A DNA stretch of 34,526 bases, from NCBI GenBank assembly GCA_009778545.1, contig WRJO01000012.1, positions 1 through 34,526 of the forward strand, written 5' to 3'. Below the pieces are notes generated by a model. It made no database searches. It was not told the DNA's origin and worked only from the letters and a program-made list of their open reading frames with translations. This document shows, in pieces, positions 14,688 to 22,872 of the stretch. This DNA comes from Treponema sp. (GTDB lineage: Bacteria > Spirochaetota > Spirochaetia > Treponematales > Breznakiellaceae). The translations under genes were made by a program, and so were the position numbers. The stretch's first letter is position 1; the number at the start of each line of letters is the position of its first letter.

Positions 14688-15353
14688 ATGATCGAGTACG
14701 TTGTTCCCGGCAATATAGACGACCGCGTTCTGGCAAAAGCGGCGCGAATTCTCGAGGGGGGGGGGCTTGTCGCCCTGCCTACCGATACGAGTTGGAGCCT
14801 GGTCTGTTCGCTCAAATCGCCGTCCGGTATCAAGAAACTGCGAAAGCTTTCCGGCGAGCGGGAGGAGCGGCACTTTACCCTGCTGTGTTCCGACATTTCC
14901 CAGTTCGGGGAGCTGTGCAGCCTGGACAACAGCCGGTTCCGGCTGATCAAGCGGCTTTCCCCCGGGCCGTATGTGTTTATTCTGAAGACGCTTTTGGGAA
15001 CCGAAAAGGCCCTGGACATACGCCGCCGGGAAGCCGGGGTGAGGATTCCGGGCCATCCCATACCGCTAGGCCTAATCGGTACGCTCCAGCAGCCCCTCTA
15101 TTCGATAACGGCCAAAAGGTCAATGCAGGAAGACATGGATTTTGTCCGCCCCGCAGCCAGGGAAGGCGACGAACTGCCCCCGATCCCCGAGGAAGACCTC
15201 TTTGAGGGGGGCTGGGAACTCGAAGGGATTGACGGCCTGGACCTGGTTCTCGACGGCGGCGAAGAGCGCGAACGCATTTTTTCGACGATTCTGGACATAT
15301 CCGGCGAGGACATCCGCCTAATCCGCCAAGGCGCCGGCCCCTGGCCTATATAG
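14688..15353 (+). CDS. YciO/YrdC-family (Sua5-related) protein
   Basis: The 221-residue protein has the YrdC fold signatures: GGLVALPTDTSWSL near the N-terminus, KKLRKLSGEREERHFTLLC, SPGPYVFIL and VRIPGHPI. The basic-loop pattern with HFTLLC is closer to YciO than to TsaC/Sua5, whose PTDTVYGL is altered here (PTDTSWSL). TsaC makes threonylcarbamoyl-AMP for tRNA t6A; YciO proteins are relatives whose role is less settled. A run of ten G bases lies at codons 23-26. No ribosome site precedes ATG 14688. It stands alone between the divergent sigma gene and a repeat element. Confidence 0.86.
   Translation: MIEYVVPGNIDDRVLAKAARILEGGGLVALPTDTSWSLVCSLKSPSGIKKLRKLSGEREERHFTLLCSDISQFGELCSLDNSRFRLIKRLSPGPYVFILKTLLGTEKALDIRRREAGVRIPGHPIPLGLIGTLQQPLYSITAKRSMQEDMDFVRPAAREGDELPPIPEEDLFEGGWELEGIDGLDLVLDGGEERERIFSTILDISGEDIRLIRQGAGPWPI
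14756..14765 (+). repeat. G10 homopolymer inside the YciO-like gene
   Basis: Ten consecutive G bases encode the end of Glu and three Gly codons (LEGGGLVAL). Gain or loss of one G would shift the frame after about 25 residues. Confidence 0.9.
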
Positions 15354-15370
15354 GATATGTTTGTTTTTTT

Positions 15371-15479
15371 CCACACAAAGGCACAAAGGCACAGATTAAG
15401 AGATAGGAATACGCTAGTCCCCATATTGGAACATTAAAAACTCTGTGATCTTAGCGCCTCCGTGCCTCCGTGAGAGGTT
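15371..15479 (+). repeat. Dispersed inverted-repeat element, copy 1
   Basis: The left arm (ACAAAGGCACAAAGGCACAGA, about 15374-15394) and right arm (15441-15479, containing GCCTCCGTGCCTCCGTGAG) are imperfect inverted repeats around a central segment of about 46 bp. The same GGAGGCACGGAGGCAC core recurs at 19970-20058 and, degenerate, inside pyrC. It has no coding capacity. It resembles short palindromic intergenic elements rather than an insertion sequence. Confidence 0.7.
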
Positions 15480-15499
15480 ATGGGGGTATAAAGTCTGGC

Positions 15500-15528
15500 T
15501 TGTCATTTTTGCGGATTTTTGGTAGCTT
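15500..15528 (+). promoter_or_regulatory. Promoter of the pyr operon
   Basis: TTGTCA (15500-15505), a 17-bp spacer and TAGCTT (15523-15528) precede pyrB ATG 15538 by 9 nt. Transcription would begin within a few bases of the start codon. No PyrR-type attenuator is visible in so short a leader. Confidence 0.5.
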
Positions 15529-15537
15529 GAAAGGGCG

Positions 15538-16464
15538 ATGTTGGAAGGGCGTTCCCTGATTGAGCCGGGTAATTTCAGCCTTGAGGAGACCGAAGGGCTT
15601 TTTGCCCTGGCAGAGAAAATCGAAAACGACGATACATTCCTCAGAGGAAGCTGCGGCGGGAAGCTTTTGGCGACGCTTTTTTTTGAGCCGAGTACCCGTA
15701 CCCGGCTGAGTTTCGAGGCGGCGATGCTGCGGCTGGGGGGAAGCTGCCTTGGTTTTGCCGATCCCGGTTCAAGTTCCGCCGCGAAGGGCGAAAGCCTTGC
15801 CGACACGGTGCGTATGGCGGCAAGCTATGCCGACGCGATTGTTATGCGTAATCCAAAAGAAGGCGCCGCGCTTTTGGCTTCCCGCTATTCGCCGGTTCCG
15901 GTGATCAATGCCGGTGACGGCGGCCATCATCATCCGACCCAGACGCTAACCGACCTGTTGACAATCAGGCGGCTGCGGGGCGGCGTTAAAGACCTCGTCG
16001 TCGGATACTGCGGCGATTTGAAATTCGGGCGAACCGTTCACTCGCTGGCAAAGGCGTTGTCACGTTACGAAAATATCAGCATGATCTTCATCTCGCCGGA
16101 AGAACTTACCCCTCCCGAATACATCGTCCGCCACCTGCAAAAATCCAATGTCGAGTTCAGGGAGATTCGCAGCCTTGAAGAGGCCATGCCCCACCTGGAC
16201 GTGCTGTACATGACCCGTGTGCAGCGGGAACGTTTTTTTAACGAAGAAGACTATATCCGCCTGAAAGATACCTACATTCTCAATGAGGAAAAAATGGCAT
16301 TGGGAAAAAAAGAACTTGTCGTTCTGCATCCCCTGCCCAGGGTGAACGAGATCGCCGTCGAGGTGGACGATGACCCAAGGGCGGCCTATTTCAAGCAGGC
16401 AAAGTACGGGATGTATGTACGCATGGCGTTGTTGTCGTCGATACTGGGAGTGAGCGGTGCTTAA
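15538..16464 (+). CDS. pyrB: Aspartate carbamoyltransferase catalytic subunit
   Basis: PyrB joins carbamoyl phosphate and aspartate to carbamoyl-aspartate, the committed step of pyrimidine synthesis, in the cytoplasm. The 308-residue length is normal. The carbamoyl-phosphate loop STRTR (52-56) is intact, as are HPTQTLTDL and the C-terminal [22 protein letters not shown]. The gene begins the pyr operon and overlaps pyrI by 8 nt. PyrI next door indicates the allosteric, two-subunit holoenzyme. An AAAGGG lies close to the ATG, but the predicted leader is too short for it to matter much. Confidence 0.97.
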   Translation: MLEGRSLIEPGNFSLEETEGLFALAEKIENDDTFLRGSCGGKLLATLFFEPSTRTRLSFEAAMLRLGGSCLGFADPGSSSAAKGESLADTVRMAASYADAIVMRNPKEGAALLASRYSPVPVINAGDGGHHHPTQTLTDLLTIRRLRGGVKDLVVGYCGDLKFGRTVHSLAKALSRYENISMIFISPEELTPPEYIVRHLQKSNVEFREIRSLEEAMPHLDVLYMTRVQRERFFNEEDYIRLKDTYILNEEKMALGKKELVVLHPLPRVNEIAVEVDDDPRAAYFKQAKYGMYVRMALLSSILGVSGA

Positions 16465-16897
16465 CATAGACAGGATTAACAACGGAATTGTCATCGATCA
16501 TATCAAGGCGGGGCATGGGATTCGGATTTTTAACTGGCTGGGCCTCGATAAAGCGCCGTATATCGTCGCCTTTGTGATCAATGCCAGCTCAAAAATTATG
16601 GGCAAAAAGGACATTATCAAAATCGGCGATAATGACATTGCCATAAATTTCAATGTTTTGGGACTTATCGATCCCAATATAACGATAAACGTTATCGAAA
16701 ATCAGGCTGTCACCAAAAAAATAAAGCTCCAGCTTCCCGACAAGGTTGAAAATGTGCTGATCTGCAAAAACCCCCGCTGTATTACATCTACCGAAAAGTA
16801 TGTTCCCCATGTTTTTCACCTCGAAAACACCGAACTGCAAACCTACCGCTGCGAATACTGCGATGAAATACGATCGGCAAGCGACTTCAGAAATTAG
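16457..16897 (+). CDS. pyrI: Aspartate carbamoyltransferase regulatory subunit
   Basis: PyrI binds nucleotides and transmits CTP/ATP control to PyrB. The 146-residue protein starts with the nucleotide-binding domain ([14 protein letters not shown]...). It ends with the zinc domain, whose four Cys ligands are visible as CKNPRC and CEYC. The start is GTG at 16457, overlapping the pyrB stop (GTGCTTAA), so translation is coupled. The AT-rich stretch in the middle differs slightly from its neighbours but the reading frame is intact. Family length is matched. Confidence 0.96.
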   Translation: MLNIDRINNGIVIDHIKAGHGIRIFNWLGLDKAPYIVAFVINASSKIMGKKDIIKIGDNDIAINFNVLGLIDPNITINVIENQAVTKKIKLQLPDKVENVLICKNPRCITSTEKYVPHVFHLENTELQTYRCEYCDEIRSASDFRN

Positions 16898-16906
16898 GAG
16901 TGCAAT

Positions 16907-18289
16907 TTGCGCAGACTCGTATTAAAAAATTTCCGGATTGTTGACGAAGACGGCGATTTTACCGGTTCGATTGTTGTTGAAAACGGCTGTATAAAAAATA
17001 TTGTTACTGAGGATAATAATCTGCCCGGAGCGGACATCACCATAGACGGCGGAGGCTTTCCGCCTTCTGCAGTGCTGATGCCCGCCTTTATCGACCTCCA
17101 TGCCCATTTCCGCGAGCCTGGCTTTCCCGAAAAGGAAACAGTACAATCTGCCGCCCTTGCCGCTGTATCGGGCGGGTACACGACGGTGGTTTGCATGGCG
17201 AACACCAAACCGGTGATCGATACTTATGTTAAGACCCGCGCCCTAAAGGATCGCGGCGACGCCCTGGGCCTCGTCGATCTGTACCCGGTTCTGTCGCTGA
17301 CAAAGAACATGGAAGGCAGGGAACTTTCGGGGATAACGGACCTGTTCAGGGCAGACAGGGAAAACGGCTATAACCTGCCATTGATGCTCTCGGAAGACGG
17401 CAAGGATGTTGACGATGACGATCTGTTCCTTGCGGCGATGGGGGAAGCGAAAAGGCTGGGGGTTCCCGTTTCATGCCACTGTGATTTTGGCGGAGAAAAT
17501 GACGCTACTGCCCGCGCCATTGCGCTGGGAAAAAAAGCCGGCTGTCATATACACATCGCCCATGTCTCTACCGCCGAAGCGGCGGAAATAATCCGCACGG
17601 CAAAAAAAGATTCCGCCGCAGCGGACGGCTTTTCCCTTACCTGCGAGGCAGCGCCCCACCACATTGGCGCAACGGAAGAAGACGCACGGCGCATGGGGGG
17701 CGAAAGTTTCGGCAGGGTAAATCCCCCGCTGCGATCCGAAGCAGACCGCCGGGCGATCATCGCCGCGATCGATGACGGCACCATCGACGCGATTGCCACC
17801 GACCACGCGCCGCACAGCGAAGACGACAAAGCCGCCGGCGCCCCTGGTTTCAGCGGCCTGGAAACCTCCTTCGCCGCCTGTCTGACCTATCTGGTATCTG
17901 ATGATTTCTCTGAAAATTCCTCACGCCAAGGCTCATCGAACCTTCGGTTCGCGAACGCAGAGGAAGAAAAGGGGCTTGCGAAATCTATTCTGACCCCCCG
18001 TGCCGCTGTGCCTCCGTGTGATGATTCTGGAAAAATAATGAATAAGCTTTCCAGGCTGTTGAGCGCGAATCCGGCGCGGATTATTGGTTTGAGCGACCGG
18101 GGCAGGATTGCTCCGGGGCTGCGGGCGGACTTTGTCATCGTCGATACCGGGGCAACAGGGACAGTGGCGCCGGAACGATTTAAATCGCGGGGAAAATGCA
18201 GCCCCTTTGCGGGCAGGGAACTGCGGGGAAAGGTGCTGATGACGTTTAACGCGGGACGCATAGTGTATGAGGAGGGCGGCATTGTATAA
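16907..18289 (+). CDS. pyrC: Dihydroorotase with an extra ~47-residue insert
   Basis: PyrC cyclises carbamoyl-aspartate to dihydroorotate using a zinc site. Conserved motifs are present: the metal pair HAH (65, 67), ANTKP, LSEDGKDV, CHIHIAHVST and ATDHAPH. The start is TTG 16907 with AGGAG upstream. At 460 residues it is longer than the usual ~425-430. The excess sits at about 331-377 (SDDFSENSSRQGSS...), between CLTYLV and NKLSRLLSANPARIIGL, which are adjacent in ordinary dihydroorotases. The DNA of that insert resembles the dispersed repeat seen in the intergenic regions. The insert lies after all catalytic motifs, so activity may be retained. It overlaps pyrF by 8 nt. Confidence 0.95.
   Translation: MRRLVLKNFRIVDEDGDFTGSIVVENGCIKNIVTEDNNLPGADITIDGGGFPPSAVLMPAFIDLHAHFREPGFPEKETVQSAALAAVSGGYTTVVCMANTKPVIDTYVKTRALKDRGDALGLVDLYPVLSLTKNMEGRELSGITDLFRADRENGYNLPLMLSEDGKDVDDDDLFLAAMGEAKRLGVPVSCHCDFGGENDATARAIALGKKAGCHIHIAHVSTAEAAEIIRTAKKDSAAADGFSLTCEAAPHHIGATEEDARRMGGESFGRVNPPLRSEADRRAIIAAIDDGTIDAIATDHAPHSEDDKAAGAPGFSGLETSFAACLTYLVSDDFSENSSRQGSSNLRFANAEEEKGLAKSILTPRAAVPPCDDSGKIMNKLSRLLSANPARIIGLSDRGRIAPGLRADFVIVDTGATGTVAPERFKSRGKCSPFAGRELRGKVLMTFNAGRIVYEEGGIV
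17905..18030 (+). repeat. Degenerate copy of the dispersed repeat inside pyrC
   Basis: ATTCCTCACGCCAAGGCTCA on the left and GTGCCGCTGTGCCTCCGTGTG on the right resemble the two arms of the element at 19970-20058. The centre contains a perfect hairpin, CGAACC-TTC-GGTTCG, and GCAGAGG. The copy keeps the pyrC frame open. Boundaries are estimates taken from the protein insert. Confidence 0.55.
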
Positions 18290-19190
18290 CATCGACCGGC
18301 TTTTTGAATCTGTCGCCGCAAAGGGGCATGTGTGCGTGGGGCTTGATACCGCGGCGGAATACATTCCGCCCGCCGAGCGGCAAAAAGCCGCCTGTGACGC
18401 GGACGCGGTTCTGGCTTTCAACAGGGCGATTGTTGACGCCACTTTTGACACGGCGGCCTGCTACAAGGTGCAGATCGCCTGTTACGAAGAAATGGGCCTT
18501 GCCGGGCTTTCGGCGTATTCCCAAACACTCAATTATATCCGCGGGAAAGGCGGTCTGGTTATCGCCGACATCAAGCGTGGCGACATTGCCGATACCGCCC
18601 TCCGTTATGCGAAAGCTCACTTCTCAGGGGAGTTCGAGGCAGATTTTGCCACACTTTCCCCCTACATGGGCATGGACTCCATCGAACCCTGGCTTGGCTA
18701 TGCCGATAGCGCGGGCAAAGGGGCGTTTGTTTTAATGCGTACCAGCAACAAGGGTATGCGGGATTTTGAATATCTGGAACTGAACGGCACTGTGCCGCCG
18801 CAACGCCTGTATCACGCGGTGGGAAACAAGCTGGCGACTATTGCCGCCGCGCATTTGGGGAAATACGGCTACGGGGCGTTTGGCGCGGTAGTTGGCTGCA
18901 CCGAGCGGGAAGAAGCCGCCGAAATCCGCAGCGCGTTTCCGAATCTGTTTTTTCTCATTCCCGGCTACGGCGCGCAGGGCGGCGCGGCGGAAGCGGCGGC
19001 TCTGCTGCTGCGCGAAGGAAACGGCGGCGTGGTGAATGCCTCCCGTTCGATACTCAAGGCATGGAGCGCAGAGATCGGCAGTTCCGGCGGCGATGCATTT
19101 GCAGCGTCCAATACATTCGCCGCAGATGCGGCGTACAGGGCGGCGGCAGAAATGCGTGACGCGATACAGGCGGCGGCACAAAATGTCTGA
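18282..19190 (+). CDS. pyrF: Orotidine 5'-phosphate decarboxylase, long form (type 2)
   Basis: PyrF converts OMP to UMP without a cofactor. The catalytic DxKxxD motif is intact (IADIKRGDIADTA), and the phosphate-binding end (LIPGYGAQGG) is present. At 302 residues it belongs to the longer bacterial subclass. The track start is ATG 18267, but GGAGGG lies 5 nt before an in-frame TTG at 18282, which gives an 8-nt overlap with pyrC (TTGTATAA) matching the other junctions. I therefore prefer TTG. It overlaps pyrK at its own 3' end in the same way. pyrE, the preceding step, is not in the window. Confidence 0.95.
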   Translation: MYNIDRLFESVAAKGHVCVGLDTAAEYIPPAERQKAACDADAVLAFNRAIVDATFDTAACYKVQIACYEEMGLAGLSAYSQTLNYIRGKGGLVIADIKRGDIADTALRYAKAHFSGEFEADFATLSPYMGMDSIEPWLGYADSAGKGAFVLMRTSNKGMRDFEYLELNGTVPPQRLYHAVGNKLATIAAAHLGKYGYGAFGAVVGCTEREEAAEIRSAFPNLFFLIPGYGAQGGAAEAAALLLREGNGGVVNASRSILKAWSAEIGSSGGDAFAASNTFAADAAYRAAAEMRDAIQAAAQNV

Positions 19191-19950
19191 CACAAAACAG
19201 AGCGCGTACTGCGAACTGGTAATCAATAATGCTATTACCAAAGATATTTTCCAGTTGGATTTTGTTTGGCCGGGCGCGGCCCCAAAAGCCGGACAGTTCT
19301 TCATGGTAAAGCCGAAGCAAAGCGCCGTGTTTCTCGCAAGGCCAATAAGCGTCGCGCTGTGGAAACCCAATACCGTAAAATTCTTGATCGCGCGGCGGGG
19401 CACGGGAACGCGGGAACTTGAAGCCATGCGCCTCGGCGAGGAAGCGGAATTGATCGGCCCGCTGGGAAACGCCTGGGCAGACTTTTTGCCGAAGGGCGGC
19501 GGAAAACCAATCGCCCTGATCGGCGGCGGCATCGGCATTGCCCCGCTGGAAGCATTGCTCTGCGAATTGCCGGATTACCATTTCCATTTTTACGCCGGTT
19601 TCAGAAAAACTCTTAAAATGGAAGAGAAAGCCACGCTTTTGGGACCGGCTTTACTTGAAGCTGAACAAGTTATTACCTCAGCGGAATTCGGCAAAGAGGG
19701 GCGCATAGGACTCATCCCCGATTTTCTGGAGCCGGAACAATACGCGGCGGTCTGCGCCTGCGGGCCTGAGCCGATGCTCAAAGCCGTAGCGGCAAAATGT
19801 AAAAATACTGCCGTTCCCTGCTTCGTCTCCCTGGAGCGGCGGATGGCCTGCGGCGTGGGGGCCTGCCTGGGCTGCACGGTACAAACCTCGGGCGGCAACC
19901 GCCGCTGCTGTGCTGACGGACCGATATTTAGGGCGAACGAGGTATACTAA
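19183..19950 (+). CDS. pyrK: Dihydroorotate dehydrogenase electron-transfer subunit
   Basis: PyrK carries FAD and a [2Fe-2S] cluster and passes electrons from PyrD to NAD+. The 255-residue protein has the FAD motif RPISV, the NAD-side GGGIGIAPLEAL and a C-terminal Cys cluster (CGVGACLGC...RRCC). The start is ATG 19183, overlapping the pyrF stop (ATGTCTGA); the longer ORF in the track is read-through into pyrF. Its presence defines the PyrD here as class 1B. It is separated from pyrD by a 140-bp gap holding a repeat element, so the two subunits are not translationally coupled. Confidence 0.94.
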   Translation: MSDTKQSAYCELVINNAITKDIFQLDFVWPGAAPKAGQFFMVKPKQSAVFLARPISVALWKPNTVKFLIARRGTGTRELEAMRLGEEAELIGPLGNAWADFLPKGGGKPIALIGGGIGIAPLEALLCELPDYHFHFYAGFRKTLKMEEKATLLGPALLEAEQVITSAEFGKEGRIGLIPDFLEPEQYAAVCACGPEPMLKAVAAKCKNTAVPCFVSLERRMACGVGACLGCTVQTSGGNRRCCADGPIFRANEVY

Positions 19951-19969
19951 CTTTTACTTAACTCCGAAT

Positions 19970-20058
19970 ACCTCTCACAGAGGCACGGAGGCACGGAATG
20001 TAGGGTGTGCTTTATTAATCCCATGCATTCCTCTGTGCCTTGGTGCCTCCGTGAGGGT
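19970..20058 (+). repeat. Dispersed inverted-repeat element, copy 2 (best preserved)
   Basis: The arms at 19970-19999 and 20027-20058 are imperfect inverted repeats (ACCTCTCACAGAGGCACGG against ACCCTCACGGAGGCACCAAGG when the right arm is reversed) around a centre of about 27 bp. It fills most of the pyrK-pyrD gap and would form a long RNA stem in the operon transcript. Confidence 0.75.
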
Positions 20059-20090
20059 AAACAGGGAATGATTGTATTGTAAACATTTGG

Positions 20091-21014
20091 ATGTTACACG
20101 ATACTAAGCAAATGGACCTTTCTGTTACTATTGCGGGACTGCGTTTGCAGAATCCCGTTATCGCCGCGTCGGGAACTTTCGGTTACGGCGGGGAGTATGC
20201 CGGCATTATCGACGTGTCCCGTTTGGGCGGCATTTGCACAAAGGGCCTTACCCTAAATCCCAGGCCGGGCAATACCGGCGTCCGCGTCTGGGAAACCCCG
20301 TCGGGCCTTTTAAACTCCATCGGGCTTGAAAACCCCGGCATTCCCGCCTTTATTGAAAAGGAACTGCCCCGGCTGCGTTCCATTGGCCCGGCGGTTATCG
20401 CCAACCTAAGCGGCTCTACCGTGGAAGAATACGCCGAGGGAGCGGCGCTCCTCAACGCCAGTTCTGTCGACATGGTTGAGCTGAACATCTCCTGCCCCAA
20501 CGTCAAAGCCGGCGGCATGGCGTTCGGCCTTGATCCCCAAGCGGCCGCTGAGGCAACGGTTCCGGTTCGCCGCGCCCTGACTGCCAAGCCGCTCATGGTA
20601 AAACTTTCGCCTAACGCCCCCGATCTGATCGCCGTCGCCCGCGCCTGTGTCAACGCCGGGGCCGACGCCCTGTCGCTGGTAAACACCTTCAAGGCGATGG
20701 CGATTGACATACAGAACCGCCGGCCGGTTTTTGACAACATCAGTGCAGGGCTTTCCGGCCCGGCGATAAAGCCCATCGCCCTGCGTATGGTGTGGGAACT
20801 CTGCGGCGAATTTCCCGCGATCCCCGTCGTGGCTCTGGGAGGAATCGCATGCGCCGCAGACGCGCTGGAATTTCTCATGGCGGGCGCTGCGGCGGTACAG
20901 GTCGGTTCTGCAACCTTTGCCCATCCTGCAGCAATGATCGAAATCATTGACGGCATTGAAGACTATATGCGCCGCAGCCGTATCGCCGCGCCGGGGGAAC
21001 TGTCAATCCGCTAG
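20091..21014 (+). CDS. pyrD: Dihydroorotate dehydrogenase, class 1B catalytic subunit
   Basis: PyrD oxidises dihydroorotate to orotate with FMN. The 307-residue protein has the family's start (LQNPVIAASGTFGYG), the class 1 catalytic Cys in NISCPNV (C135) and the FMN phosphate site (VVALGGI...AGAAAVQVGSA). The catalytic Cys and the pyrK partner mark class 1B, the NAD-linked type suited to an anaerobe. ATG 20091 is used; an in-frame ATG at 20112 is equally close to the usual N-terminus. No good ribosome site is seen before either. Confidence 0.95.
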   Translation: MLHDTKQMDLSVTIAGLRLQNPVIAASGTFGYGGEYAGIIDVSRLGGICTKGLTLNPRPGNTGVRVWETPSGLLNSIGLENPGIPAFIEKELPRLRSIGPAVIANLSGSTVEEYAEGAALLNASSVDMVELNISCPNVKAGGMAFGLDPQAAAEATVPVRRALTAKPLMVKLSPNAPDLIAVARACVNAGADALSLVNTFKAMAIDIQNRRPVFDNISAGLSGPAIKPIALRMVWELCGEFPAIPVVALGGIACAADALEFLMAGAAAVQVGSATFAHPAAMIEIIDGIEDYMRRSRIAAPGELSIR

Positions 21015-21048
21015 AACTTTAAAATACAAAAACTTCACTCTATATTTA

Positions 21049-21072
21049 TCACGCAGAGGCGCAGATGCGTGA
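21049..21072 (+). repeat. Small hairpin fragment related to the dispersed repeat
   Basis: TCACGCA and TGCGTGA form a 7-bp stem around GAGGCGCAGA. The GCAGAGGCGCAG core resembles one arm of the dispersed element. Lying 35 bp after pyrD, it may protect or end the pyr transcript; there is no T tract. Confidence 0.4.
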
Positions 21073-21119
21073 GAATTTGGAAAAAATTGTATTGCAAGCA
21101 TTTTGGTTTTATAGTGTAC

Positions 21120-21148
21120 TGGACGTTGCATGGTAATTTTTATACAAT
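21120..21148 (+). promoter_or_regulatory. Promoter of the ABC importer genes
   Basis: TGGACG (4 of 6 consensus bases), a 17-bp spacer and TACAAT (21143-21148) end 6 nt before ATG 21155. The predicted start of transcription coincides with the start codon. No ribosome site and no recognisable riboswitch lies upstream. Confidence 0.45.
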
Positions 21149-21154
21149 TTATCT

Positions 21155-22123
21155 ATGAAAAATAAAAAAATCGTTCTGTTGGTTCTATTCGGATGTATCC
21201 TTTCCGGTTTTCTGTTCGCAAAGGGAAACAGTGAGAATGCAAAAACATTAACAATGTACGGATTTCGCGGCCCTACGGGGGTGGGGATGATTCGCCTCTT
21301 TGATGCTCCCCCGCAAATCCCCGGCTATAGCGTAAAGATGGAAGCCCTGGCCCAGCATGACCAAATGGCCGCCCGTTTGATTTCCGGCGAAGCAAAAGTG
21401 GGAGTGCTTCCTCCCGATGTTGCGGCCAAACTCGCTTCTACAGGGAAGGATATCCGCGTTGCGGCGATTATCGGTATGGGTATGCTGGATCTTCTCAGTT
21501 CCGATCCCGCGGTGCGGAGTCTTGACGACCTAAAAGACAGAACCGTGCAGGTTCCCGCCCAGGGGGCAGTTCCTGACTATGTGTTCCGACGGATACTCGA
21601 AGCGAGGGGGCTAAAGCCCGACCATGACGTTAAGCTGGACTTTTCCCTGGCCTATCCCGAAATCGCCCAGTCGCTCATCGCCGGAAGAATCTCCGTCGGC
21701 CTTATGCCCGAACCTTTCGCCACCATGGCCCGTCTGGGCAGGTCGGATCTGCATTCCGTCGCGAATGTTCAGGAAGAGTGGATTCGAATCGCCGGCGGCG
21801 AGAATTTTCCCCTGACGGCCGTTGTGGTGGACGGGGCCTTTGCCGACGCGAATCCCCAGGCGGTGGCAGCTATTCTTGACGCGGTAAAAGATTCCATTGA
21901 ATGGGTGCAGGCCCATCCCGCCGAAGCCGGTGCCCTGGTGGAAAAGCATGATCTGGGTTTGCGCGCCGCCGTTGTAACAGCGGCGGTTCCCAACTCCGGC
22001 TATGTGTTTATTCCCGCAGCGCAGGGACGCTCCTCCCTGGAAGCGCTGTACAGGGCGTTTCTGGAATACAATCCGGTTTCCATTGGCGGCGCATTGCCCG
22101 CCGATGGGTTCTACCTTAAATGA
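21155..22123 (+). CDS. ABC transporter substrate-binding protein (NitT/TauT/ThiY class)
   Basis: The 322-residue protein has a signal peptide (to about LFA-KG) and a periplasmic binding fold of the nitrate/sulfonate/taurine/HMP type. Recognisable segments are MYGFRGPTGVGMIRLFD, ARLISGEAKVGVLPPDVAAKLA and LKDRTVQVPAQGAVPDYVFRRIL. It would deliver a small anionic or heterocyclic ligand to the permease encoded next. An early LFGC could be read as a lipobox, but the hydrophobic segment continues past it, so ordinary cleavage is more likely. The gene overlaps the permease by 4 nt. The substrate cannot be told from the sequence. Confidence 0.88.
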   Translation: MKNKKIVLLVLFGCILSGFLFAKGNSENAKTLTMYGFRGPTGVGMIRLFDAPPQIPGYSVKMEALAQHDQMAARLISGEAKVGVLPPDVAAKLASTGKDIRVAAIIGMGMLDLLSSDPAVRSLDDLKDRTVQVPAQGAVPDYVFRRILEARGLKPDHDVKLDFSLAYPEIAQSLIAGRISVGLMPEPFATMARLGRSDLHSVANVQEEWIRIAGGENFPLTAVVVDGAFADANPQAVAAILDAVKDSIEWVQAHPAEAGALVEKHDLGLRAAVVTAAVPNSGYVFIPAAQGRSSLEALYRAFLEYNPVSIGGALPADGFYLK

Positions 22124-22872
22124 AAAAAAATGGTAGCACTGTTTTCTGGACCGCCGCAGGAATAATTTTTCTGCTGCTGGTCTGGGACATTGCCGCGCGG
22201 CTGTACGGTTCGGGCATTATTTTGCCCGGCCCGCTGCCGGTGCTGCGCCGTCTTGCCGCGCTGGTTCCTACCCGCCGTTTTTTAACGGCGCTGGCCGACG
22301 GTTTCCTGCGGGTGATGGGGGGAATCGTCATCGCGGTTCCCCTGGGCATCGCCGCCGGTATCGCCGCCGGTTTGGACCGGCGCATCCGCTCTTTTCTGCG
22401 GCCCCTCTTCTCGGTGATCTCGGCCACTCCGGTAATATCCGTCATTCTCCTCGCCTTTCTTTTTCTCGGTTCGGGCAAAACGCCGGTCTTTACCGCTTTT
22501 CTCATGGTCTTTCCGGTAATGACAGCTAACGTTATCGAAGGCATCAACAGCACCGACCCGCGATTAAAGGAACTTTTTACCGCGTTCAGGATCAGCCCGG
22601 CGGAAACATTGCGGTATCTCTATATCCCTTCCCTTGTTCCCTTTATCCTTGGGGGGTTGAGGAGTTCTCTCTCCCTGTGCTGGAAGGTGGTGGTCGCTGC
22701 GGAAGTTTTGGTACAGCCGGCAAGGAGCCTTGGGGCCGGTATGCAGCAGGCAAAAGCCCAGTTGGAAACACCCGAATTGTTTGCCTGGACAGCCGCGACC
22801 GTCTGCGCCGCAGCCTTTTCCCAGGGCCTGCTTTCGCTTGCCATTAAACTGCACGGGCGGGGCAGAAGATGA
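22120..22872 (+). CDS. ABC transporter permease (SsuC/TauC/ThiX class)
   Basis: The 250-residue inner-membrane protein has about six hydrophobic segments and the cytoplasmic coupling loop typical of the family (EGINSTDPRLKELFTAFRISPAETLRYLYIP). The N-terminus MKKNGSTVFWTAAGIIFLLLVWDIA is a normal first helix. It overlaps both neighbours by 4 nt (ATGA), so the three importer genes form a tight operon. It would form the membrane channel with the ATPase encoded next. Confidence 0.93.
   Translation: MKKNGSTVFWTAAGIIFLLLVWDIAARLYGSGIILPGPLPVLRRLAALVPTRRFLTALADGFLRVMGGIVIAVPLGIAAGIAAGLDRRIRSFLRPLFSVISATPVISVILLAFLFLGSGKTPVFTAFLMVFPVMTANVIEGINSTDPRLKELFTAFRISPAETLRYLYIPSLVPFILGGLRSSLSLCWKVVVAAEVLVQPARSLGAGMQQAKAQLETPELFAWTAATVCAAAFSQGLLSLAIKLHGRGRR

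Noticed and set aside
15354-15537. PyrR-type attenuator upstream of pyrB
   Set aside because: The inverted repeats belong to the dispersed element and lie upstream of the predicted promoter; no terminator/antiterminator pair is seen.
21015-21154. Riboswitch before the ABC importer
   Set aside because: No thi-box-like or other known conserved core is visible and the predicted mRNA starts at the start codon.
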